A stretch of DNA of 64,000 bases, from the NCBI GenBank assembly GCA_041390125.1, contig JAWKQN010000004.1, forward strand, positions 1 to 64,000. The letters are read 5' to 3'. Below are positions 53,814 through 62,270 of this stretch, one piece after another; the stretch's first letter is position 1; each line of letters begins with the position of its first letter. The translations under genes and the position numbers were made by a program. The notes below the pieces were generated by a model that was given only the letters and a program-made list of their open reading frames with translations, had not been told where the DNA came from and did no database searches. Source of the DNA: Gemmatimonadota bacterium. Its GTDB lineage: Bacteria; Gemmatimonadota; Gemmatimonadetes; Longimicrobiales; Gaopeijiaceae.

Positions 53814-54788
53814 GTGAAGGCCACCGACTCCATCCTCGGCAAGGATCTGCTCGGGCTGGCCGGCCTGGCCGCCGAGCAGCTCAGCGCCATCCTGGACGTG
53901 GCCGAGCCCTTCCGCTCGGCCGCCGCGGAGGGAGCGCGCAAGATCCCGCTCCTCCAGGGCACGACGGTCGCCAACCTCTTCTTCGAGCCTTCCACGCGCA
54001 CCCGCATCTCCTTCGAGTTCGCGGAAAAGCGCATGGGCGCCGACACCGTCAGCCTGGCCGTGGCGGCCTCGTCGCTGCAGAAGGGCGAGACGCTGGTGGA
54101 TACGGCGCGCAACGTGGAAGCGATGGGCATCGAGGTGGTCGTGATCCGGCACGCCGCATCGGGTTCGGCGGCCTTCCTCGCGGAGCGGATCCCGTCGGCC
54201 GTGATCAACGCCGGCGACGGGGCGCACGAGCATCCCACGCAGGCCCTGCTCGACCTGATGACGCTGCGGGAGCACTTCGGGCGGATCGACGGGCTGAAGG
54301 TCTGTCTGGTGGGGGACGTGCTCCATTCGCGGGTGGCCCGCAGCAACGTCTTCGGGCTGCGCACGCTCGGGGCCGAGGTGGCGGTGTGCGGTCCGCCCAC
54401 CCTGGTACCCGCCGCCTTCGAGACGCTGGGCGCCCGTCGCTTCCTGCGGCTGGAGGAGGCCATCGAGTGGGCGGACGCCCTCAACGTGCTCCGGCTCCAG
54501 CAGGAGCGCATGACCGCCGGCTATGTCCCCAGCCTGCGGGAATACCATCGGATCTTCGGCATCACCGAGGAGCGCCTGGCCGTGGCCCCGCGCGAACTGC
54601 TCATCCTCCATCCCGGACCCATGAATCGCGGCGTCGAGATCGACTCCACCGTGGCCGACGGCCCCCACTCCGTGATCCTGCGCCAGGTGACCAACGGCGT
54701 CGCGGTGCGGATGGCGGTCCTCTACCTGCTCACCGGCGGCGACCCCGCGCAGGCGGCCGCGCGGATCGGCCAGGCCCGGTCCGCGTGA
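53814..54788 (+). CDS. pyrB: Aspartate carbamoyltransferase catalytic chain
   Basis: First committed step of pyrimidine synthesis. 324 aa. The carbamoyl-phosphate site LFFEPSTRTRISFEFAEKRMG and the HPTQALLDLMTL motif are present, with GDVLHSRVARSN and LHPGPMNRGVEID in the aspartate domain. The start GTG 53814 precedes the conserved N-terminus; the longer frame upstream overlaps the promoter region and looks non-coding. No PyrI regulatory chain is seen. The stop overlaps pyrC as GTGA, as in the pyrBC pairs of many bacteria. Confidence 0.95.
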   Translation: MKATDSILGKDLLGLAGLAAEQLSAILDVAEPFRSAAAEGARKIPLLQGTTVANLFFEPSTRTRISFEFAEKRMGADTVSLAVAASSLQKGETLVDTARNVEAMGIEVVVIRHAASGSAAFLAERIPSAVINAGDGAHEHPTQALLDLMTLREHFGRIDGLKVCLVGDVLHSRVARSNVFGLRTLGAEVAVCGPPTLVPAAFETLGARRFLRLEEAIEWADALNVLRLQQERMTAGYVPSLREYHRIFGITEERLAVAPRELLILHPGPMNRGVEIDSTVADGPHSVILRQVTNGVAVRMAVLYLLTGGDPAQAAARIGQARSA

Positions 54789-56077
54789 GCGCGCCTCGGC
54801 CCCTCCTGCTGCGCGGCGGGCGCGTCATCGACCCGTCCGCCCGGCTCGACGCCGTGCTGGACGTGCTCCTGGCGGACGGCCGCGTCGCGGCCCTCGGCGA
54901 AGCCCTGGAGGCGCCGGAGACGGCGCTCGTCCAGGAGTTGGGCGGCAAGGTCGTCACTCCCGGCCTGATCGACGTGCACGTGCACCTGCGCGAGCCCGGC
55001 GGCGAGCACAAGGAGACCCTCGCCTCCGGCCTGGCGGCGGCGGCGGCGGGCGGCTTCACCGCGGTGTGCGCGATGCCCAACACGGACCCGCCGCTGGACG
55101 ACGCCTCCTCCATCCGCTTCGTGCTGGAGCGTGGCGCGCGCGTGCGCGGCGCCCGGGTGTACCCCGTCGGCGCCCTGTCCCGGGGCCGCCAGGGGGAGCG
55201 CCTGACCGATGTCGGGGAGCTCGTCGATGCGGGCGCGGTCGGCATCACGGACGATGGGGATCCCATCATGGACTCGGGGCTGATGCGGCTGGCGCTCGAA
55301 TACGCGCTGACGTTCGGGATCCCGGTCGCGGACCATGCCGAGGACCTGGGCCTCGCCCGGGGCGGGCATATGAACGACGGTGCCGTCGCCACCCGCCTGG
55401 GCCTCAAGGGCAAGCCCGGCGCCTCCGAGGAGGCGCACATCTACCGGGACCTCCTCGTGGCCGAGCTGACCGGCGGGCACATCCACCTCCAGCACGTCTC
55501 GACGGCGCGCGGGGTCGAGGCCATCCGCGAGGCCAAGGCCCGGGGCGTCCACGTGACGGCGGAGGCCACCCCGCACCACCTGCTGTTGACGGACGAGGCG
55601 GTCGGGCTCTACGACACCAATGCCAAGATGAACCCGCCGCTGCGGAGCGCGGAGGACGTGGCGGCCGTGCGCAGGGGACTGCAGGACGGGACGCTCGACA
55701 CCCTGGCGACCGACCACGCGCCCCACCACCGCGACGAGAAGGACCGGACGTTCGACGAGGCCCCGTTCGGGATCGTGGGTCTGGAGACGGCCGTGGGGCT
55801 CATGCTGACGCACATCGTGGCCGAAGGCGTCCTGGACCTGCCCACGCTGGTGGAGCGGATGAGCACGCAGCCGGCGCGGGCCTTCCGGCTCCCGGGCGGG
55901 ACGTTGGACGTGGGGGCGCCGGCCGACGTGACCGTGCTGGACCTGGAGCGGGAATGGGTGGTCGAGCCCAGGACCTTCCGCTCACGGAGCCGCAATACGC
56001 CGTTCGGCGGCTGGTCTCTGAAGGGACGGGCCGTCGCCACCATCGTGGGTGGCGACGTGGTCTGGTCCGTGGAATGA
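54785..56077 (+). CDS. pyrC: Dihydroorotase
   Basis: Zinc amidohydrolase, 430 aa, type I (B. subtilis-like). Metal-site motif DVHVHLREPGGEHKET, ADHAEDLGLARGG, HIHLQHVSTARGVE, ATPHHLLLTDE and TDHAPHHRDEKDRTFD supply the active site and substrate contacts. The last part APADVTVLDLEREWVVEPRTF closes the composite beta domain. The metal residues are complete, so this is an active enzyme, not the non-catalytic PyrC partner found beside some PyrB proteins. It converges with rpsT, leaving 17 bp. Confidence 0.95.
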   Translation: MSAPRPLLLRGGRVIDPSARLDAVLDVLLADGRVAALGEALEAPETALVQELGGKVVTPGLIDVHVHLREPGGEHKETLASGLAAAAAGGFTAVCAMPNTDPPLDDASSIRFVLERGARVRGARVYPVGALSRGRQGERLTDVGELVDAGAVGITDDGDPIMDSGLMRLALEYALTFGIPVADHAEDLGLARGGHMNDGAVATRLGLKGKPGASEEAHIYRDLLVAELTGGHIHLQHVSTARGVEAIREAKARGVHVTAEATPHHLLLTDEAVGLYDTNAKMNPPLRSAEDVAAVRRGLQDGTLDTLATDHAPHHRDEKDRTFDEAPFGIVGLETAVGLMLTHIVAEGVLDLPTLVERMSTQPARAFRLPGGTLDVGAPADVTVLDLEREWVVEPRTFRSRSRNTPFGGWSLKGRAVATIVGGDVVWSVE

Positions 56078-56094
56078 GGACCGCGCGGGCCGGA

Positions 56095-56349
56095 TCAGCC
56101 CAGGGCGGCGACGTGGCGCGCGAGGCGGGACTTGTAGCGCGACACCTTGTTGGGGTGCAGCAGGCGGCGGCTGGCCGCGCGGTCGAGCAGGGCCGACGCC
56201 TCACGCAGGCGCGTTCCGCCCTGCTCGGAGTCGGTGGCCTGGAGGACCCGCTTCATGGCAGTGCGCAGCTTGGACTTGGCGGCGCGGTTGCGCTCCTGGG
56301 CCTTCTGGCTGGTCCGCATGCGCCGCTTGGCGCTCTTGATGTTCGGCAT
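56095..56349 (-). CDS. rpsT: 30S ribosomal protein S20
   Basis: 84-aa three-helix rRNA-binding protein needed for 30S assembly. It opens PNIKSAKRRMRTSQKAQERN, the family signature, and continues AAKSKLRTAMKRVL and LHPNKVSRYKSRL. ATG 56349 is chosen over a longer frame because the conserved start begins there. It is monocistronic with its own promoter. Confidence 0.97.
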   Translation of the reverse strand: MPNIKSAKRRMRTSQKAQERNRAAKSKLRTAMKRVLQATDSEQGGTRLREASALLDRAASRRLLHPNKVSRYKSRLARHVAALG

Positions 56350-56407
56350 GGTCGGTCGCAAACGGGATTCGGGGCCGCGTCCGGATCGCGCGGGCCACAA
56401 GCCCTCA

Positions 56408-56436
56408 ACGCTAATTTGCGGCGCGGGAAGGGTCAA
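56408..56436 (-). promoter_or_regulatory. Promoter of rpsT
   Basis: On the minus strand TTGACC (56436-56431), 17 bp, TAGCGT (56413-56408). The start would be near 56401, giving a leader of about 50 nt. Confidence 0.65.
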
Positions 56437-56477
56437 CCAGGGGCGGGGGCCCGCCGCTCCGACCCGGGGAGCGGAGG

Positions 56478-57128
56478 GTGACCGGCGTCCTGGTCGTGGC
56501 CGTGCTGATCGCCTCCGTGGTCCTGCACGAGCTGGCCCATGCCTGGGTGGCCGACCGGGAGGGCGACGACACGGCCCGCCGCCAGGGCCGCATCACGCTC
56601 AACCCCATCTCCCACCTGGACCCGATCGGCTCCGTGCTGGTGCCTCTGGTGCTGTTCACCAGCACGGGGGGTGGCTCCGTCTTCGGGTGGGCCAGGCCCG
56701 TGCCCATCGTGCCGTCCCGGTTCCGCGACCCCGTCTGGAGCGACATCAAGGTCTCGCTGGCCGGGGTGGCGGCCAACCTGCTCCTGGTCCCCGTCGCGGC
56801 GCTGGTGGCCATCGTGGCCTTCCGACTCGAGCCGCTTCTGGGCGTGGCGGTCGCCGACGGGCTGGTGCTCGCGGCCGGGCTCGCCATCCAGATCAACCTC
56901 ACGCTGGCCTTGTTCAACCTGCTGCCCATCCCGCCCCTCGACGGATCCCACGTCGTGTATCACCTTCTTCCCCGGAAGGCGCGGCCGGCGTACCGGTCCT
57001 TCGGACGCTACGGCATCCTCGCGCTCATGGTCCTCCTGCTGCTCGTTCCCGGCGCGCTGGACGTCGTGTTCACGCCCGTCGCGTTCCTGACCGACTTGAC
57101 GCACGCCTTCATCCGCCTCTGGATCTGA
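56478..57128 (+). CDS. Site-2 protease (M50) family membrane peptidase
   Basis: 216-aa polytopic intramembrane metalloprotease-like protein of the short M50B clade. HELAH is at about residues 17-21 inside TM1, and the third ligand is the Asp of NLLPIPPLDGSHV in a later TM. The motif NPISHLDPIG after TM1 is common in this clade, whose members have few known substrates. The GTG start has GCGGAGG just before it. It lies five bases before scpA, as often seen in bacterial chromosomes, although no shared role is established. Confidence 0.88.
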   Translation: MTGVLVVAVLIASVVLHELAHAWVADREGDDTARRQGRITLNPISHLDPIGSVLVPLVLFTSTGGGSVFGWARPVPIVPSRFRDPVWSDIKVSLAGVAANLLLVPVAALVAIVAFRLEPLLGVAVADGLVLAAGLAIQINLTLALFNLLPIPPLDGSHVVYHLLPRKARPAYRSFGRYGILALMVLLLLVPGALDVVFTPVAFLTDLTHAFIRLWI

Positions 57129-57133
57129 ACTCC

Positions 57134-57934
57134 GTGGAACAGACGCCCGTCCCGACACCCGTGGACGCCGCCCAACTGCTCGTGGTGGATCTCGAGCGGT
57201 TCCACGGTCCGCTCGACCTGCTGCTGCACCTGATCCGGCAGCAGGATATCGACATCTTCGACATCCCCATCAGCCGCATCACCCAGCAGTTCCTCGCCGC
57301 CATCAAGACCATCGACGCGTCCGACCTCGAGAACGCGGGCGAGTTCCTGGAGATGGCCGCGACGCTCGTGCGCATCAAAGCGCAGATGCTGCTGCCGCGT
57401 CATGGAGACGACGAGGACGACGACCCGCGCGCCGAGCTGGTGCGGCGGCTGCTCGAGTACGAGCAGATCCGCGAGATCGCGGGTCGGCTGGTCAACGCGG
57501 AGGCCGAGCGCAGCCGGCGGCGAGCCAAGGGCTACATCGAGACCCGGCCCCCGCGACCGATCGTCGAGACGGAGCTCGAGACGACCTGGGACGAGGTCTT
57601 CAAGGCGGCGCTCAAGGTGGAGCTTCCCGAGGCCGTCCCCGTGCACGAGCATCGCGTCACGCTCCGCCCCGTGGCGATCGAGGAGAAGGTGGACCTGATC
57701 CTCGACACGCTGCGCAGCGAGACCCGCGTGCGCTTCAGCCGGCTCGTGGGTCCGTGGCGCGAGCGCATGCACGGCGTGATGACCTTCCTGGCCGGACTCG
57801 AGCTGTCGAAGCGTCGCCTGGTGGCGCTCCGCCAGCTGCGGCCCTTCAGCGAGCTCTGGATGTACCGTCAGAACGATGAGGACCCGGTGCCGCGCGACAT
57901 CCCCCTCGACGAAGAATCCACGGAGGCCGCGTGA
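57134..57934 (+). CDS. scpA: Segregation and condensation protein A
   Basis: Kleisin subunit of the SMC-ScpAB condensin. 266 aa. The N-terminal FHGPLDLLLHLIRQQDIDIFDIPISRITQQF binds the SMC neck, and the C-terminal winged helix (VRFSRLVGPWRERMHGVMTFLAGLELSKRRLVALRQ) binds the SMC cap. Between them is an acidic linker. GTG start; it overlaps scpB by four bases. Confidence 0.94.
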   Translation: MEQTPVPTPVDAAQLLVVDLERFHGPLDLLLHLIRQQDIDIFDIPISRITQQFLAAIKTIDASDLENAGEFLEMAATLVRIKAQMLLPRHGDDEDDDPRAELVRRLLEYEQIREIAGRLVNAEAERSRRRAKGYIETRPPRPIVETELETTWDEVFKAALKVELPEAVPVHEHRVTLRPVAIEEKVDLILDTLRSETRVRFSRLVGPWRERMHGVMTFLAGLELSKRRLVALRQLRPFSELWMYRQNDEDPVPRDIPLDEESTEAA

Positions 57935-59103
57935 AGCCCGCACAGATCGTCGAAGCCGTGCTGTTCGCCAGCGACGCGCCGTTGAGCGTGGCGGACCTGG
58001 TGCGCGCGGACCCCGAGCTGGACGAGGACATCGTCGAGCAGGCCGTGGTGGAGCTGCGCGCCGAGTATGACGAAGCGGGACGCGCGTTCCAGATCCTCGA
58101 CATCGCGGGTGGCTACCAGATCCTGACCCGACCCGAGTTCGCGCCCTACCTGGAGCGCTTCGACAGCGTCCCACGACCCAACCGGCTGTCCGGTCCCGCG
58201 CTGGAGGCGCTGGCCATCATCGCATACCGCCAGCCCATCGGCCGCATCGAGATGGAGTACGTGCGCGGCGTGAACTCGGCCGGCGTGATCCGCACCCTGC
58301 AGGAGCGTGGGCTCATCGACGTGGTGGGCCGCTCCGAGGGGATCGGGCGCCCTCTGCTGTACGGCACCACGCAGAAGTTCCTGGACCACTTCGGCTTCTC
58401 CTCGCTGGAGGAGCTGCCCCGGCCCGAGGAGCTGCCCGTGGTGTTGCGCGAGCGGGTGCCGCTGGGCATCGAAGAGGACGGTGAGCCGGTGGACGGCCCG
58501 GCCGACATCGCCCCCGAGGAGGGGCCCGAGGGGGATCGCGCGGCCGTGTCTTCCGAGCCCGAGCCCGACGCCGAAGGCGAGCAGCCCTCCGCGCTACGGG
58601 AATACGGCGAGGATCCCGACACCGCCGACCAGGACGAGGAGGCCGCGGTGGGCGACCCGTTCGCCCGGGCCGCGGGGGACGGCCCGGCCGGGGAGGCCAC
58701 CGACCCCTGGGCGGACACCGGGGCCGTGGCCGAGGACGACCGTGACGACGACGAGGAGGACGCCGACGAGGACGACCTCGACGCCGACGAGGACGACCTC
58801 GACGACGACGAGGACGACTTCGACGACGACGAGGAGGACGCCTTCGACGACGACGAGGACGCCTTCGACGACGACAAGGACGCCTTCGAGGACGAGGACG
58901 CCTCCGACGACGAGACCGTGCGGGCCGCGCGGACCGCGCGGACCGACGACGCGGAGGGGCCGCTCGACGACACCGGTCCGCTGGACCCGGAGGGCGGGTT
59001 CGACGAGGACCCCGACGAGCCCCGGGGTGAGAGCGCGCAGGCCGGTGCCCTGGCGTCCGGTGCCGTGACGGAGGATGAGGCCGCAGACCTCGAACGCGGC
59101 TGA
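57931..59103 (+). CDS. scpB: Segregation and condensation protein B with acidic tail
   Basis: Partner of ScpA in the condensin complex. The first 175 residues are the two winged-helix ScpB domains, with AQIVEAVLFASDAPLS, GGYQILTRPEFAPYL, LSGPALEALAIIAYRQPI and GRPLLYGTTQKFLDHFGF. The rest of the 390 aa has no match to ScpB: a low-complexity tail dominated by Asp and Glu, with near-repeats of DEDDL/DDDED around residues 270-320. Most ScpB proteins end near residue 190. The tail may contact DNA-mimicking surfaces or ScpA, but this is unknown. The 3' end overlaps the rluB frame by 29 bp. Confidence 0.9.
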   Translation: MKPAQIVEAVLFASDAPLSVADLVRADPELDEDIVEQAVVELRAEYDEAGRAFQILDIAGGYQILTRPEFAPYLERFDSVPRPNRLSGPALEALAIIAYRQPIGRIEMEYVRGVNSAGVIRTLQERGLIDVVGRSEGIGRPLLYGTTQKFLDHFGFSSLEELPRPEELPVVLRERVPLGIEEDGEPVDGPADIAPEEGPEGDRAAVSSEPEPDAEGEQPSALREYGEDPDTADQDEEAAVGDPFARAAGDGPAGEATDPWADTGAVAEDDRDDDEEDADEDDLDADEDDLDDDEDDFDDDEEDAFDDDEDAFDDDKDAFEDEDASDDETVRAARTARTDDAEGPLDDTGPLDPEGGFDEDPDEPRGESAQAGALASGAVTEDEAADLERG

Positions 59104-59839
59104 ACCGGGGGCACGCAAGACGTTGCGGATCCAGAAGTTCCTGTCCCAGGCCGGAGTGGCCTCCCGGCGCGCCGCCGAGGACCTCGTGCGGGCGGGCCGC
59201 GTCCGGCTGAACGGACAGGTCGTGACGGAGCTGGGCTCGCGCGTCGATCCGGAGCGCGACCGCATCGAGGTGGACGGCCGGGCGGTCTCTGCGGCCCGCA
59301 CGCGTTGGATCCTGCTCCACAAGCCCCCGGGCTACGTCACCACCGCGCACGACCCGCAGGGGCGTCCGACCGTCTTCGACCTCCTCCCCGCGGACGCCCA
59401 CGGCCTCCGGCACGTGGGTCGTCTCGACCTCGATTCGGAGGGTCTGCTCCTCTTCTCCAACGAGGGCGACGTGGTGCAGGGCCTGCTGCACCCCCGCTTC
59501 CAGATCGAGCGGGAGTACGAAGCCTGGACCCGCGGCGTGCCCGACAAGGCGACGCTGACCCGGCTCGAGCGCGGCGTGGCCCTGGAGGACGGTCCCGCGC
59601 GCGCGCGCGACGTGCGGCTGCTCGGCTCCGAGCGGGGCCGTGGACACATCCGCCTGGTGCTGACCGAAGGCCGGAAGCGCGAGGTGCGGCGCATGCTCGC
59701 CGCCGTGGGTCACCCGGTCGAGCGGCTGCGGCGCGTGCGCTTCGGACCCGTGCGGTTGGGCCGGCTGGAGGCCGGCGCGCACCGCGATCTCACCCCTGCT
59801 GAGCGCGCCGGTCTGGCGGCGCTCCTGGATGGCGCATGA
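59075..59839 (+). CDS. Pseudouridine synthase, RluB/RsuA family
   Basis: 254 aa. An S4 RNA-binding domain (RIQKFLSQAGVASRRAAEDLV) is followed by a catalytic domain with the active-site Asp in GRLDLDSEGLLLFSNEGD. KKPPGYVTT is replaced by HKPPGYVTTAHDP, still within the usual range. It isomerises a uridine in rRNA, by family analogy position 2605 of 23S. ATG 59075 overlaps scpB, and TTG 59123 gives the conserved N-terminus MRIQKF; both are possible. Stop overlaps the next ATG. Confidence 0.88.
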   Translation: MRPQTSNAAEPGARKTLRIQKFLSQAGVASRRAAEDLVRAGRVRLNGQVVTELGSRVDPERDRIEVDGRAVSAARTRWILLHKPPGYVTTAHDPQGRPTVFDLLPADAHGLRHVGRLDLDSEGLLLFSNEGDVVQGLLHPRFQIEREYEAWTRGVPDKATLTRLERGVALEDGPARARDVRLLGSERGRGHIRLVLTEGRKREVRRMLAAVGHPVERLRRVRFGPVRLGRLEAGAHRDLTPAERAGLAALLDGA

Positions 59840-61476
59840 ATCTCGAAGACCGCACCGTTCTGATCCTCGGTGGCGCCGGCCTGGTGGGGCAGGCGGTCGC
59901 GCGCCGCATCCTGCCCCTGGCCCCGCGGCGGATGGTCGTCACGTCGCTGCGGGAGGCCGACGCGCGCGCCGCCGCCGAGGAGCTCGCCGCCGACCGTCCC
60001 GGGTCCGTGGAACCGGCTTGGGGCGACCTGTTCGTGCCCGTCTCCGCGAGCGCCCTGGGCCGGGACGCGCTCCTGGCCGACGAGACCCGTCGGGCGGAAT
60101 GGATCTCCGACCTGTACGGGGAGCTGACGCCGGACGTGCTGGCCCGGTCCACGCTGGGGGCTCTCCTGGCCGACGTGCGTCCGGACGTGATCGTGGACTG
60201 CATCAACACGGCCGGCGCGCTCGCGTACCAGAACGCCTTCGCGTCCGCCAGCGCGCTGCGGGAGGCCGCGCGTGCGGATGGAGTCGGCGTCGAGGCCGTG
60301 GAGCGTCACCTGGCGACGCTGTATCTGCCGCAGCTCATCCGGCACGTACAGATCGCGCTCGAGGGAATGCGCCGCGCCGGGACGCAGGTGTACGTGAAGG
60401 TCGGGACCGCGGGGACGGGTGGCATGGGGTTGAACATCCCCTTCACCCACTCGGAGGAGCGTCCGTCGCGCGTACTGTTGGCCAAGGCGGGGCTCGCCGG
60501 TGCGCATACACTGCTCCTGTACCTGATGGCCCGGACCCCCGGCGCGCCCGCCGTCAAGGAGATCAAGCCGACGGCGGCGATCAGCTGGAAGTCCATCGGC
60601 TACGGGATAATCCATCGGGGCGGACGTCCCGTCGTGCGTGTGGACCAGCCCGAGCCGACCCCGGTGGCCGAGGCCTTCGCGGACGGGGCGCAGCCGTGGC
60701 GCGAGCTCCCGGAACCGCTCGAGGGCGTCTATCTGGACGCGGGCGAGAACGGCCTCTTCACCCTGAGCGAGTTCGAGGTGCTCACCTCGCTGGGGCTGAT
60801 GGAGTTCCTCACCCCGGAGGAGATCGCCGACAACGTGGTGCGGGAGATCCAGGGGCATCCGACCGGGCGGGACGTCGTGGCCGCGCTCGACGCGAGCACC
60901 ATGGGCCCCACCTATCGCGCGGGTGTGCTACGCTCCGTCGCGCTGGAGCGGATGGAGCGCCTGGAGCAGCAGCACGGCGTCGAGGCCGTGGCGTACGAGA
61001 TGCTGGGTCCGCCCCGCCTGTCCAAGCTCCTGTTCGAGGCGGCGTTGCTGAGCCGTCTTTGTGGCACCCTCGCCTCCGCGGCCTCGCTCGAGCCGGCGGC
61101 GGTCGCGGCCGCCGCCTGGACGCTGGTGGACGGTGACGCAGACCTGAGGCAGCGCATGCTGTCGGCCGGGCTCCCGATCCTGCACCCGGATGGTGCACGG
61201 GTCCTGCGCGGGCCGATCGTCCATGCGGCGCCCGAACGCGGGGACCTGGACGAACGGGCGGTGGAACGGGGTTGGGTGGACCTGCGCCCGACCAACTGGA
61301 CGCGGTGGCGGGAGCGGGTGACGCGGATCCGCGCGGAACAGGGCACCGAGCCCTCGGTGGACCTGGGCTCCCTGGCGGATCACGATCCAGCCGTGAAGGA
61401 TGAGCGGATCCGACCCGGGCAGCTGGCGGCCTGGATCCTCCGCCGCGAGGAAGCCGGGGAACGGATCAAGCGCTGA
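59836..61476 (+). CDS. Rossmann-fold (SDR-like) protein of unknown function, 546 aa
   Basis: The N-terminus has a classical dinucleotide site, LILGGAGLVGQAVARRI, and later VDCINTAGALAYQ, QVYVKVGTAGTGGMGLNIP and GAHTLLLYLMA, which continue an SDR-like domain of roughly 270 residues. The second half (about 300-546) is helical with SEFEVLTSLGLMEFLTP, MGPTYRAGVLRSVALERM and RPTNWTRWRERVTRI; I recognise no family. No Tyr-x3-Lys active site is clear. It may be an oxidoreductase or epimerase with an unusual C-terminal domain. Its ATG overlaps the preceding stop and it precedes upp by 46 bp. Confidence 0.65.
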   Translation: MNLEDRTVLILGGAGLVGQAVARRILPLAPRRMVVTSLREADARAAAEELAADRPGSVEPAWGDLFVPVSASALGRDALLADETRRAEWISDLYGELTPDVLARSTLGALLADVRPDVIVDCINTAGALAYQNAFASASALREAARADGVGVEAVERHLATLYLPQLIRHVQIALEGMRRAGTQVYVKVGTAGTGGMGLNIPFTHSEERPSRVLLAKAGLAGAHTLLLYLMARTPGAPAVKEIKPTAAISWKSIGYGIIHRGGRPVVRVDQPEPTPVAEAFADGAQPWRELPEPLEGVYLDAGENGLFTLSEFEVLTSLGLMEFLTPEEIADNVVREIQGHPTGRDVVAALDASTMGPTYRAGVLRSVALERMERLEQQHGVEAVAYEMLGPPRLSKLLFEAALLSRLCGTLASAASLEPAAVAAAAWTLVDGDADLRQRMLSAGLPILHPDGARVLRGPIVHAAPERGDLDERAVERGWVDLRPTNWTRWRERVTRIRAEQGTEPSVDLGSLADHDPAVKDERIRPGQLAAWILRREEAGERIKR

Positions 61477-61522
61477 GCGAGATGGGATCCCCTTCGAGGC
61501 GCGTCCACCCAGGAGCTCCGGC

Positions 61523-62161
61523 ATGTCGCTGCCTTCCACGCTGACCGTGGTGGATCACCCGTTGATCCAGCACAAGCTCACCCGCCTGCGTGACCGCGCG
61601 ACCCCCACCAAGCGCTTCAAGGAGCTGGTGGACGAGATCGCGGCGCTGATGGCGTATGAAGCCACGCGCGACCTCCCGCTCGAGGACGCGGAGGTCGAGA
61701 CGCCGCTGGAGCGCACGGTGGGTCGGCGCATCCGCGGCAAGAAGCTGGTGCTCGTCCCCATCCTGCGCGCCGGCCTCGGGATGGTGGAGGGCATCCTCCG
61801 GCTCGTGCCCGGCGCGCGCGTGGGGCACATCGGCCTGTACCGTGACGAGCGTACGCTGCAGCCCGTCGAGTACTTCGCCAAGATCCCGAGCGCGCCGGGA
61901 GATCGGGATTTCCTCCTGCTGGATCCCATGCTGGCCACGGGCGGCTCGGCGGTGGCGGCGGTGGACCGTCTCAAGGCGCGCGGCGTGCTGCGCATCCGGT
62001 TCCTGTGCCTGGTGGCGGCCCCCGAAGGCGTTCGGCTGCTGGCGCGGCACCATCCCGACGTGCGCGTCTACGCCGCCGCGCTCGATCGGGAGCTGAACGA
62101 ACAAGGCTTCATCCTGCCCGGACTGGGCGACGCGGGCGATCGGCTCTTCGGGACGCGGTAG
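61523..62161 (+). CDS. upp: Uracil phosphoribosyltransferase
   Basis: Salvage enzyme making UMP from uracil and PRPP. 212 aa. It opens VVDHPLIQHKLTRLRD and has ETPLERTVGRRI, VPILRAGLGMVEG and the PRPP loop LLDPMLATGGSAVAAVDRL; the uracil-binding GFILPGLGDAGDRLFGT closes the protein. AGGAG is seven bases upstream of the ATG. It converges with trkH. Confidence 0.96.
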   Translation: MSLPSTLTVVDHPLIQHKLTRLRDRATPTKRFKELVDEIAALMAYEATRDLPLEDAEVETPLERTVGRRIRGKKLVLVPILRAGLGMVEGILRLVPGARVGHIGLYRDERTLQPVEYFAKIPSAPGDRDFLLLDPMLATGGSAVAAVDRLKARGVLRIRFLCLVAAPEGVRLLARHHPDVRVYAAALDRELNEQGFILPGLGDAGDRLFGTR

Positions 62162-62170
62162 GAACCGGCC

Positions 62171-62193
62171 GGCACGCGCGGGACCTGCGTGCC
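62171..62193. terminator. Hairpin between upp and trkH
   Basis: GGCACGC (62171-62177) pairs with GCGTGCC (62187-62193) across a 9-nt loop, ten bases after the upp stop in the 109-bp gap to the convergent trkH stop. No T-tract. Confidence 0.4.
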
Positions 62194-62270
62194 CCTGTGC
62201 CCGTGGCTGCCGGGATCGATGCCGTTGCCCGAACGCACGCGCCGTCGGGGCGCGAGACGACCGGTGCGGC

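Noticed and set aside
58740..58900. GAC/GAG repeat tract as CRISPR or a mobile-element repeat
   Set aside because: The repeats are codon-length, stay in frame with scpB and have no spacer structure.
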